Source of the DNA: Neonectria sp. B-13
Taxonomy: Eukaryota; Ascomycota; Sordariomycetes; Hypocreales; Nectriaceae
Assembly: GCA_002682825.1 (NCBI GenBank)
Contig: NOKP01000001.1
Span: 4,157,296-4,221,295, forward strand
DNA: 64,000 nt
Reading direction: 5' to 3'
Within the stretch, counting starts at the first letter, position 1. Each line of letters begins with the position of its first letter. This document shows positions 30,341 to 40,921 of this stretch, piece by piece. The notes beneath the pieces were generated by a model. It searched no databases. It was not told the DNA's origin and saw only the letters and a program-made list of their open reading frames with translations. The position numbers and the translations under genes were made by a program.

Positions 30341-33300
30341 TTAGAAGAATCTGCTCTTCTTCTTTGGCTGCTTCTTCGGGTCCTTGCCACCCAGGATGTC
30401 GTCGAAGGTCGCACCAGACGGGGCCTCCTCCGTTGGGGAGAGATCACGGCTGCCCATTGCAGACAGGTTGCCGACCGATTGACTCATGCCAGACATGTAC
30501 ATGCTTGTTGGCCGTCCACCAAGGGAGCTGCTCCTTTCTCCAAAAGGACTGGGTGGTGCGAGCGGTACGGGCTCCAGACCCAGCGCGATACTGGATCGCC
30601 AGGCTTGATTGGCACGACTTCCACCAGGAGAATGAGTTCGAGGGCGAAGAGCAGCTTGTGGGCCTCCGAGGGGTGGCGACGGTGTGTTTGGCCCGCCGGC
30701 GGGGGGGGCATTGAAGTCATCATCACCAGGGAAGATGTTGCGAGGTGGCTGCAGAGGCGACATGGGAGGCTCCTGTGGTGTTGGATTACCCTCGCCAGGG
30801 TGGTCCTCCCATTGCTTCGCAGCTAGCCAACAGTGACTTCGATTGTAAATCGCCTCGACGCTGAAGAGCACCGCGTCGGTGGAAAGCTCAACCAGGCCAC
30901 CGCCTCCGGCTACTTCGTACCACATCTTTCGTACCTGGCGATCCACGATCCAAGGTGGGTTGCCCATTGGCGGTTCGCAGAGGAAGTATTCAACGCCTTC
31001 AGTGTGAGACATGTCAGGGGCGTCAACGACCAGAACGGGTAGGGACTGGATTGTCGCATAGAGGAATAGCCAATACCCGTAACGTTGGTCGGCCACATCC
31101 TGCGACGGCTTGCCGCGAGCCTCCCGCAGCTCAAATTCCTTGAATTGATCCAAGAAGGGAAGCTTGATGCCGTTCGTGTCGTAGTTGTATGCCTTGTTCA
31201 GGATAAGGATGAGCTCGTGCTCTTTGATGTTCTTGTCAAACTTGACCTGCTTCTTGGTGGAAAGAGAGTTGTACGTCTCTAGGACGGAAGCGGGGGAAGG
31301 AATCTGGGGAGTGTCGTAGGGGATGGGAGGAAGGACGGGCGGTTTCGAGCGGTCAAATTCGGACATGATGTTGCGGAGGGCCGACGAGGTCATCTTGTCT
31401 GCAGCGTCAGAGATGGTGGGAACCTCGTCCATCACTCTAGAAGTCCGGTTGGTTCGATCAACAAGCAGATCGTACAGAGCGCACATGTCCGAGTAAAGAA
31501 CTTTGAGCACCAATCGGTTCAGGCCACTCTCGGAGAAGGGGTTCTTCTTGCTGCTGGCCTTGGGTGGCCAGTTGCCAAAGGTCGACTTGTAATATCCAAG
31601 GACAAAATGGCGCATACGCATGAAGGCATTCCTCCACACTTTGAAACGGACCTGTTTCAGCTCAATGACTGAAGTCGAGCTGGCGATGCCTGAAAAGAAG
31701 GCGGGGAATTCGAACTGTTCCAAATGGACGTTGACATTGTGCTGTCTGTTCACGAGATCCAAGTGGGCTCTTTCAAGACCTTGTCGCGTGAAAGCGGAGA
31801 GCTGTTCGAATAGTGGCAGTCGCAGGTCCATGATGGCCGAGTACTTGCCGGCAGCATGAGCAAATGCTTCATTGTAAAGGTCAATGGACCGCATTCGCTC
31901 GCCGAGAATCAGAGCCTCCACCGTCTTCTCTCGACTGTGTCGGCAGTCGGCGAGGCCCATCTGATCCATATAAAAGCCAAAACTAAGGTCGACTGCATTG
32001 CCAAACGTGGTGCCGTCAACATTGGTGAAGCCGAATTCCTCCAACAGCGCTGCGATCTGAAGAAATGCTTGGAAGTTGGTAGGTCTTGTCTTGGTGGCCA
32101 CAAGAGGTTGTCCGGTCAAGAAAGCAAAAAGATTTCGAATGCCAATCAGCCTCTCCAGCTCTTGGTCCGAACCTTGGCCAGGTGCTGCCAATTGACCCGA
32201 GCCCGAAGGTGGTGCCGTAGGCAAATAGAGCCGCAGTTCGTCGTTTTCAACCGGTGGTGGGGAGTTGGGCGGCGAGATGAATCGAGTCGCATCTTCCACG
32301 CTGAGGCTATCGCGACCACCGAAACTGCGCGCCCGACTCCGACCGGTGGGACTGTCAAGTTCGGCTTGGATGAGCTCGTTGAAGATGTACGAGGAGCTAA
32401 CGGTAAACTCGGGAACCTTGAAGGACGGCCCGCATCCACTGATGCGGGGGTAAAGGAAAACGTAGATATTTCCACTCTCGTTCCAGAGCTCGGGGACCTA
32501 AAGATAGAAACGTTAACTTCGCCTCCCAGGTTCCACGCCAACCGAACGCACCTTTTCCGCGTTCTTTAGGTAAGACGAGTTGTATTCGGCTTGATTGTCG
32601 TCCGACAAGACCCAAGCACTCGCCGCCGATTGTCCGCTCACATCAACTGAGTTTGAGCGAGACCGTCCACCAGGTAACCAACTCCGGCGAAGCCGGCCAC
32701 GGGTAGGGCTTTGACTAATATCCGGACCTTTAGATGATCCAGGTCGGACAGTGAGGGACGCAGAGGCCACGCGAGAGTTGCTCAGGCTGTTGCGGGCTGA
32801 ATGAGACTGAGCGGCAGAGACCTGACGGCCCCGCTCGGAGGCAGGGGAGCCTGTTCGAGATTTCAGCCCGAGAATCGAAGGAACCTCGCCAGCAAAATGC
32901 TGGAGGGAGCTGCTTCTTCGTCGAGTGCTGGGGTTCTCTTTGCGAAGCTTTCCAATCTTGTGCGGCTCGCTGTGCTGCTCTGGGGGCGGCGGCGGAGCGG
33001 TGACCGGGGCCTCGGGCGGGTTCACATTGAGAGTGAGATGGCTAAGATCAGGTGAAGGGGGGATTGGGGCCATGATCTGCGGGTTGCCGCTTGAGATGGT
33101 GAAGTCCAGAGCGTCGCCTTCCTGGGCGGAAATTGGTGCCAGGGTTGGCGGGGAGCCCTGGGACGACTGCTTGCTGTCCTGGGCGCCAATACCTAGACTG
33201 TTCTCGTCGTCACAAGGCATGCGAAGAGTCGGCGGTTCGATGATGCTGGGGGTGGTGGAGGAGGGGCTTTCGTCGGTGGGGGTGGAGGACTTGGTGAGGG

Positions 33301-33829
33301 CGGGAGTAACAACGGGCGCTGAAGTCGGCGTTGAGGTAGGTGTTTGAGAGAGGGCGGCCACAGGAGGGGGAGGAGGAGCAGTTGTGGGCTGCTTCGGAAT
33401 GGGAGGCGCAGAATCTGTAGAGGGAAGCATGAGTGAGGGCAGCAGCGAAGACAAGCGATTGCTCCAGGTCTTTGATTTCCGGGTCGATGCTGCTGGTCGC
33501 GGCTGCGGAGGCACGGACAGTCCGTTGGCGGCGGTGGTGCTGGCGGTGCTTGTGTTGGGCTTGCCGCTCTTGCTAGGGCTCTGGTGCGAGTGGGCGGCGC
33601 TGGCGCTGTCGTTTTGTCGTACGGCGTCTCGGGACCCGGTGTCTCGTCGCTGGGAGAGGTCGATGGTGGAAGACTTGTGCCACGTCTTTTTGCGGGGGTC
33701 GCTGTCGGAGGTGGAGGACTCGGAGGAGGCAGCGGAGGACGACTTGGACGGTTCGGGATCGGTGTTGGAACGCAGAACAGAAAGAGAAGAGGGCATGATA
33801 GATGCCCGGAAGGACTTACTCGACGTCAT
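30341..33829 (-). CDS. Large Ser/Pro-rich conserved fungal protein (probable DUF8004)
   Basis: Function unknown. Minus-strand exons 33829-32552 and 32497-30341 (54-nt intron, GTGCGT...TTTAG) join in phase 0 to 1144 aa. Residues 1-420 are low-complexity Ser/Thr/Pro with basic patches, likely disordered and phosphorylated. The conserved region starts around the intron: KNAEKVPELWNESGNIYVFLY, GPSFKVPEFTVSSSYIFNELIQ, SRARSFGGRDSL, then a largely helical region to about residue 1000 that includes LIGIRNLFAFLTGQPLV, FKVWRNAFMRMRHFVLGYYKSTFGNWPPKA and YGYWLFLYATIQSLPVLVVDAP. The tail is Pro-rich and ends KKQPKKKSRFF. I associate the WNESGNIYVFL ... LLTGQ pattern with the Pezizomycotina family DUF8004, from memory only. 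No membrane segment or catalytic motif was recognised. Confidence 0.8.
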
Positions 33830-34503
33830 GTTGGGCGATATGACAGTCCAGCGGCAGCGGCAGCAGAAGCAGCAGCCAGCGTTACATGCAGCACGAGGGT
33901 GCTAAGAATGGAAGCCGGGAGTGGCGAGGTGAGGCGAGGCAGACAGGCAGCGTGAGCGCAGACGAGGTAGGCGGGTCGAGGCTGCAAGATATGTATTCCA
34001 GACAGTACGAAGTACCCTGCCTGCGTCAGATCTAGACGGGACTTCCCTGTGCTTCCTTCGCCCTGCTGGAGGCTGGAGCTGGGAGAGCTGGGCCGTGGGC
34101 CTAAGTGGGCGGGGGCGTCTTTTGGCGCACAGTGCCTCCGTAGACAGGGCTTGGCTAGGGAACAGGAGCGGAGCGCACCTTGATGCTTGGGGGGGGAACT
34201 GAGACGGGGCGGCCGTCTCTGGATCAACGGCTCGGGGGCTCGGGAGGAAGTGGGGATGCGATGACGTTGGCTGAGATGGGGTGGAAAGTGTTTTTTTTCC
34301 TCAGGTTCCTTTCGCAAGTGGTTTAGGGCAAGGGGTGTGCCAACAACCGGCGAGCTAGCAAGCACAGCAACTCAGGGCAGTTAGTAGTTCGCTGGGAGTG
34401 CCAAGTATTCCTACTACTAGTACCAAGTACGGGTCGGAGTACGAAGTACTTAGAATAGAGCGGCAAAGGCCAGCCGGCGTACGGCGACAGCGGCGGCGCG
34501 AGA

Positions 34504-34528
34504 GACGCAGACGCAGACGCAGACGCAG
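34504..34528. repeat. Hexanucleotide repeat (GACGCA)4
   Basis: Four perfect tandem GACGCA units in the promoter/leader region of the DUF8004-like gene. Confidence 0.9.
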
Positions 34529-36904
34529 TCGGCAGGGAAAAGGAGACGAAGAAAAAAGGTCGGACTGTGTGTGAGACTGTGTGACTGCGTTGGTGAGTTG
34601 AGTGGCTGCTCTGCGTGGCCCTGTGGGTACGTCGTGTGGGTTGCTTCGTGATGAGGCCCGGATGTCTCGTCCGGCAGGGCTCTTGGGCTGGGGCTCGTGC
34701 GTGTTCGGCGGCTGGTTGTTCGTGTCCGGCCGTGTTCTGTCGCAGGTCAGGTAGTTGGTAGGCGGTAACCGGGGTGGATTGTGAGAGTTGGGGAGACACC
34801 AGTGGCGGGCCTTGCTTGGCTTGGGGAGGAGGATCTAGGACTGAAGGACTGAAGGTCGGAGTGGGCTGGGTTACACGTGTGGAGTATTCGCAGTAGTAAC
34901 GGTGACGAGAGACAGACCAACAAGTATGGAGACGAAAGGTGCAAAAGTGGAAGAGTGAGAGAGGGTGAGGGCGAAAGGAAGAATGGGAGAGAGAGAGAGA
35001 ATGGGTAATGAACAGCATCAGCCGAGAGAAAAGAAAGCAATGGAGGAGGCAGTGGAGTATTCCTACAGTACAATTCCGGCTGCACCTCAAGGACGAGATG
35101 GAGGAGTCATGACCCTGCCAGGTCACAGCCGAGTCCCGTCCTGTCTGAGGTTCAGCAGGCTCTCCTACTACTACGTACATAGTACCTACCTGTCCTTCTT
35201 TCTCTGCCGTGAGCATAATAGCAAATGGGCTCGCCTGTTTCGCTCAGACCGAAAACCCCAATGCAAGGCGTCACAAGCACTTGGGCGAGTAATAGACGCA
35301 TGTCGTTGGCGGCGGTGGCGGGCTTATTGGGATCGATGCTACTCCCACCCCAACAAGCCAGGGCTCTGCCCATTCGATGGGACTGGCTGAATTGCCTCTT
35401 AGGGGTCAGTATGGGACATGAGGTAAATATGGCCGGCCGTAACTCAACGACTGGATTGCTCCCGTACCATCGAAGCAGGCGGGAAGCAAATATACGCTTC
35501 TGTTGCTCGTTCATCAATGCCTCAATGCACGACTGGATACCACTACGTCTCTCGAGCAGGGGTCATGCCATGGTGCCAGCCTGCCAGGCTTTGGTCGCAG
35601 AACTGGGCTGGAAGGGTTGCTAGAAGCATGACAGGGGTGCGATGACGGACGCCCGGGAGGGACGGGGAGGCCAGTCTAGTCTCTGATGGAAGAGCGCGAT
35701 GCCCCAGTCCGCAGTCCGTCCTTCATTACATGCAATTAATCATGGCAATGGCGACTTGCGGAAGCCAGCCTGTAGGGCGAACCACATAATGCTACGTAGG
35801 TGAGAGTAGCACTACTACGTACTATAGACATTCGAGCAGTGGACAGTTTGACAGTAGCCATTTTGGTAGTAGACATTGAACTTGGATATTGGGATTGACA
35901 CGTGAACAGTTGCAGTTGCGACAGTCCCCACGACGCACGCACGAACACACGTACCGGCACAGTACGTAAACAAAGACGCAGCAAGACGGAACCGGAACAG
36001 ATGTGCAACCCGCACAGCCCCGCCGGGTCTGCGATCGTCTGGAGCAAGGGGACTTGGGGAATACCTTGGCGACTTGGATGCCTCTGTTGTTTCGGTTGGG
36101 CCCAGTGAGATTGGATGAGGTGCTGTTCTGTTGTTTTGGCGTTTGGGCATTGCATTGGCAAATGGCTACCTCAGGCAGTGACCGCACACTTGACGCAGCG
36201 GAGGTCGCAGCGACGCAACAGCCCAGAACCAAGGACCCCAGAACCCAGCTGGAGAACCCGCGACAGCCAACCGACAACCCCACGGTGCACAATGCTGCGC
36301 CATCCGGTGGTCTCGGGTCTCACCTTGCCCCGAGAAACATCTGCTAAGGTAGTCTACATACTGTACTGTGCAGTGTGTACTCTGTACCAAGTAATTAGTT
36401 ACTCCCTAATTTCGCTGTAGGCAGGGAGACGAGAACCCGTTCGTTGGCCAACATGTTCGTTGACGACATCGACGAGCCTCTCAAACCAACCATGGCATCA
36501 TCCCTACATCCGGTTGCTGTCTATCCAAGATCACTTAATTCTTTCTTGTCGTCCCTCACCGCACCCCTTCTCCTTCCTCGCTCTTCAATATTTGTGCACA
36601 TGCCAATTCTGCCTCGCCGCGCACGCACTGTATAGAAACCGGTACTGTCCGAATACTGTTTCGGCTTCAACCATGCCGTACCACGCCAACCACGCGTCCT
36701 GGTCCTCGTCATAAGTCGTCGCCGACGAAAGGGCCTCTGGTTGGCCAACGCTCACCACCCCGGACAGGCGCCAAGTCCGGAAGAATCATGAACGGACCAT
36801 TCCGCCTTCACAGAACCAAAGGCCGCAGCTTCCAACAAGGCGCCTCAGTCACCGTAATCGTGATCATCATCCATCAGCATCAACATTTTTCTGCTTTATC
36901 GTCC

Positions 36905-36935
36905 GCAGCATCAGCATCAGCGTCAGCATCAGCGT
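36905..36935. repeat. Hexanucleotide AGCATC/AGCGTC repeat
   Basis: Five imperfect units of AGCATC/AGCGTC in intergenic DNA. Confidence 0.85.
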
Positions 36936-38539
36936 GGACAAATGGAGCCACAAGCCACCGCACCCTTTCTCGGAGACTTTTGCCTCCCGTCTGGTCGTGG
37001 CCCGTTGTGCAATGCCTCCGTCGTAAGATCAGCAAACCGGCTCATGTCTTAGGGTACTTTGTGCTTCCATCGCCTTGCCCTTGGGGCTCATTTGTGCCCT
37101 ACTTACTAGGGAACGGGTACAGTACATTGGCTGATTTGTGCTCCCTCCAGACTTTATTAGTGCATCCAGGGTCCATCCCAACGAGGTACCTCGGTCGTAT
37201 TTGGCTTCGTATTGCCGACCAGCTGCCACGGCGCTGGACAGCTTCTTTGGACTTTGTCTCAGATCGTGCATTTATGTTTTGACGGTGTGGCGCCAAGAAT
37301 CGAAAAGGGAAAAAGAAATACATAAAACAGAATAGGAGAGGCGTCCATGAATGCACTCTCCGCTCCATCCGCTCCAGTGACACCCTGCATGCGCAATTCC
37401 CCTGAAAGCCCTCTTTCCATCTCTGTGGTGAGGCTTCAATGCCTTATGAACAACAATCACCGAAAATGCCTGAATGTACACCGACTACGTACGTCGTAGT
37501 AAACAACGGGTGAAGAAGAAAAAGCTTCCATTTCAGGTAAGCTGCCCGGTGGATCGACCAAAGGCGCGCCTCATCCTGTGGCGTCTCGGCTACCTATTCT
37601 TGGTACGCTGCTCTAATAAAAGGGACCGAAACTCCCGTCATTATGGCCCACCCCAGATCTACGTTTGCATCATGAATCCTACCAGATCCCTGCTTAGGAC
37701 GGTGGCTCAGTCGGGGGAAGGGGCTGAGCCAGAGCTGAATTGGCCATGCACACACCACAGGCCACTGGCGCATTTTCGGTCCCCAAGTCCTTGACCAAAG
37801 CCTGCGACCCAGATTCCCCAACTGGTGGTGAAGAAAAAATGTTCCAGGACGTCGCACCCACCAAAGAAGTCATGTTCGTTCTCTAACAATGTCGCGCTGC
37901 ATCCATACCTTGCTTGGGTTTCCTTGTTCAGTCCGGGACATGCTCGTCCCCTATTGTCGTTCCTGCTGCTCCTGTCCCTGAAACGTGGGCCGTGCTTGTA
38001 TCCACACAGTGCTGTCCGTCCCAGATCTCTGGATCCAGCTGTCGCACGTTGTGGCGACGCCCTCGACATACTACGTAGATATCCCCTGAGTCAATCGATA
38101 GTCAATGGCTCTAGGTTGGGGGTTAAGCCTGGTAGATTTGAGTTGTGAAAACACCACGGAGATAGAATATTTCGGTAAACCCGTGATCATGTATAGGGTA
38201 GGGAAAATTTCCTGTTCCGTTCTGTCGGGACTCTCCGCATTTTGTCCAAGCCTTCTGGAACATACTTTGACGTGCATGAGCGGAAGATGAAGCTCACGTG
38301 ACGCGATATTTCCACTTTCGTCTCTTTCCAGCTTCACCGAGTTACGTCAGGCGACGCTGTGTCTCATTGGGCGTCCTTGATGATATGACCCACTTACATG
38401 GATTCGACCAATGGTTGCAGAGGCCGTACTGGCAGGTTTGGGGAAGGTACAATGGATGATGGCAGTTGTTTGTCTACAGACTTCAACTCAGTTCAGAATC
38501 GATCTTGTGTTTCACGTTCAGACTCAAACTCCTTGAAGC

Positions 38540-40337
38540 ATGAACTCGCTCAGTATGTCTCAGTCGGTGCCTCCCGCCATGTCTTCCATGGACGATGATC
38601 TGGGGAAGTGGATTGATCTTGATGGTCTTTGCGAGGATTCCCTATCAGACGGGGCTGGAAAAGATATTGAGCCGTCGAGCAGCTCCATCCCCTCGGAATC
38701 AGTTAGCGCGACGCAACCTCAGTCCAGGGAACCCACACAACAGACCGAAGGCACAGAGAGAGCCACCAAGCCGAGCTCCAAGCCGAGCTCCAAGCCTAAA
38801 GGACATGCGCTCCTACGCAGCACCAGCCTCCCCGAGTATTCCGTCATCTGCTTCCCTTCCAGTCCATCTCATCCTGCTGGTATCAAGAAAAAGAGGAGGG
38901 ATTTTGACGAGAAGAGGCGGCTTGAAGTCGCACAAGTGCGTAGGACGGGGGCATGCTTCCGATGCAAGATGCGACGGATCTCGGTATGCGATGAACTCCA
39001 CGATCATCGACTCCATGACAGCGGGATCCCCCATGAATCCCAAGCTGACATTATTGTGATGAATAGTGTGGCACTGGCGATCCCTGTAGGGCTTGCGAGA
39101 GGGCCGCCGGGTCTCTTGGATCTCAACTTTGTATCAGAGAGAAGTTGACCAAAATGAGGTTCAGTTCTGGCGGTGAGTGAAATCCTTCAAGAAAAAAGCA
39201 CCATGTATCCTGACAAGTTAGACCTTCACTACATCGACTACACTGCTCGTCTACTAGACGAGGAACTCATTGCTGGAACCACCCACCTTGGCCCCCCTCG
39301 TCAGGTGGCAATAAGTATGGACTATCCAGACAATCCAGCTCTTCACGTCGAAGTCCAGGACTACTTCGGCAACGAAACCTCACCCTGGCTTTGTTGCTGG
39401 GTAGTGATGAATCAAGTCGGTGGTCAAATCGAGTTTCATCGAGAGGAGAGCGCCCGATATGCTCTCCCACAGCTGCTCCCCGCCAAGGTCCTAGTTGATT
39501 GGGTCGAAAACATCGTGACCTATCAAGATACTCGAAATATTGGATTTCAGCAGGCGGTGGATGCCTTCATCATGAGGTACAGCAAGTCGTCCGCAAATTT
39601 GCCCATGGTATGAGCCCAAAAATTCTATAAATTATAGAAAACACTGACAAGAGTAGCATAATTTGGTTCGGAATGTTCATGAGCTTAACTGCTTGACCAA
39701 AATCAGATTGGGGTTGGTCCTTTGCGTGGATGAGCACGGAAAGACGACACCACCGTCATGTGCCCTACAGACCCAATTCGGCCAAATTTCCAAGGCTGCT
39801 TCACAACGCATCGAGAAATACGTACTGGGGGAACTGGAAAAAATCGTTTTCGGCGCCTCCGGGATCGGGCCTTCTAACGGCATAGCACTGTGGGCTAGTC
39901 TGTGGTGCTTGATCCTCATGTACCGCAAGCTGGTCCGGTCCTATATCGCTTTTCAGCAATTTCCGTGCCACGTGCCCGAGGACTACAGTGGCTTTCCAGA
40001 ATGCAAGCTGGAGGCCGGCACACACTTCTACCACTACCTTGTCTCGATATACGCCGCCCTCTTCCGTGCCACCAGCCCGCTTTATGCAGACCTCCGGGTG
40101 ACGGCCACACGGCAATTGCTGAATGATGACGAGTCTCTGGTTCGAGCGTTCATGAACCTTCGCACAGAGAGCTTCTATTTCCGTAAGTCTCAGCAAGGAC
40201 ATACGTCCTGGACCCCCGCTCACCTGCTATCAGAACGAGAGTCGCCCTGGATGACGGCCCCAGAAGACCAGCTGCTTCGTCGAATGATCCTGGACCGTGA
40301 AGCAGACCTCCAGTCCAAGCCTCCGTTGGACAAGTGA
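38540..40337 (+). CDS. Zn2Cys6-type zinc-cluster protein A (tandem paralogue pair)
   Basis: Putative DNA-binding regulator. Exons 38540-38983, 39067-39172, 39222-39607, 39657-40182 and 40234-40337 join to 521 aa, all phases consistent. Residues 1-130 are Ser/Pro/Lys-rich, with a 12-base tandem repeat coding KPSS units and a basic stretch KKKRRDFDEKRR. The zinc cluster is C139-x2-C142-x6-C149-x5-C155-x2-C158-x11-C170; the first intron falls exactly before C149. The long last loop (11 residues) departs from the usual 6-9. Downstream are LHYIDYTARLLDEEL, a conserved segment HNLVRNVHELNCL, and IALWASLWCLILMYRKLV, matched in the neighbour. I do not recognise the standard fungal transcription factor middle domain. 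The C-terminus (LDREADLQSKPPLDK) is shorter than the paralogue's. Targets unknown. Confidence 0.75.
38768..38791. repeat. 12-base tandem duplication in zinc-cluster gene A
   Basis: Two perfect copies of AAGCCGAGCTCC, with a degenerate third start, coding two KPSS units in the disordered N-terminus. Confidence 0.9.
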
Positions 40338-40921
40338 TCGAGCCATTGCCATCCCCGTCGAGATGGCGTCCTCTCAGATGCTCCCCCCCTCTGGCCAGCT
40401 AGGTCCACCCCTGGCCACTTTCCCGGGATTCTCAGCCCCAATGGCCATCCAGGCAAGCGAGTTTCACCACAGAGCGTCTAGAGAGACACTTTCTCCTCAT
40501 GGGACTTCATTTTCGGCCACTTCCAGCACTTCTCCTCGTTCCTCATAGAGCGACAGTTGCCGTCACATGACCGTTCTCGTGATCTCCAGCAGAAGAATGT
40601 CAAAATCGGTGAAAGAAGGGGATCTGATTGGCCGGGATTAGTGGGTCATACTCGAGTCTGGCCAATCAGAGCCCCGGCTTTCACCGAGAATGCACATCTG
40701 ATGATGGTGTAAGTGAACGAGTCCACAAGAGCCTCCATGGAACGCCAAATTATAACTCTCTGGTGCCAGGCCGCGTCTCTGAATCGCTCAAATCTCACAC
40801 AAGCATCTGGCACATTGGGCATTTTCACCTTATCGCCATCTGACAAGAGCTGCAAGTCTCAATTCGCCCAAGGAGTGAGCCAAGGTTCCACCAGATCCCC
40901 GTGACTTACACGGATATCAAC
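40338..40921. other. Intergenic region between the two zinc-cluster genes
   Basis: 584 bases containing the 3' flank of gene A and the promoter of gene B. The notable element is the CCAAT-type inverted repeat at 40623-40670. Confidence 0.6.
40623..40670. promoter_or_regulatory. 11-bp inverted repeat with two opposed CCAAT boxes
   Basis: The left arm TCTGATTGGCC (40623-40633) and right arm GGCCAATCAGA (40660-40670) are perfect reverse complements separated by 26 bases. Each arm contains the CCAATCAGA-type CCAAT-box core bound by the HAP/CBF (AnCF) complex in fungi. It lies about 250 bases upstream of the gene B start. Binding is inferred. Confidence 0.6.

Larger units (their letters stand above)
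33830..38539. other. 4.7-kb region without genes between divergent genes
   Basis: It lies between the start of the DUF8004-like gene (-) and the first Zn2Cys6 gene (+). The first 1.4 kb looks like its CT-rich (on minus) leader/promoter; a 297-codon frame there (34323-35216, -) has leader composition. Farther right are many TACGTA/GTAC-rich short motifs (around 34415-34455, 35168-35190, 35815-35825, 37487-37500, 38068-38080) and six-base repeats. No family-supported frame was seen. Confidence 0.55.

Noticed and set aside
34323..35216. 297-codon minus-strand frame upstream of the DUF8004-like gene
   Set aside because: Low-complexity Ser/His/Leu composition typical of a CT-rich leader, no conserved blocks, and overlaps a hexanucleotide repeat.
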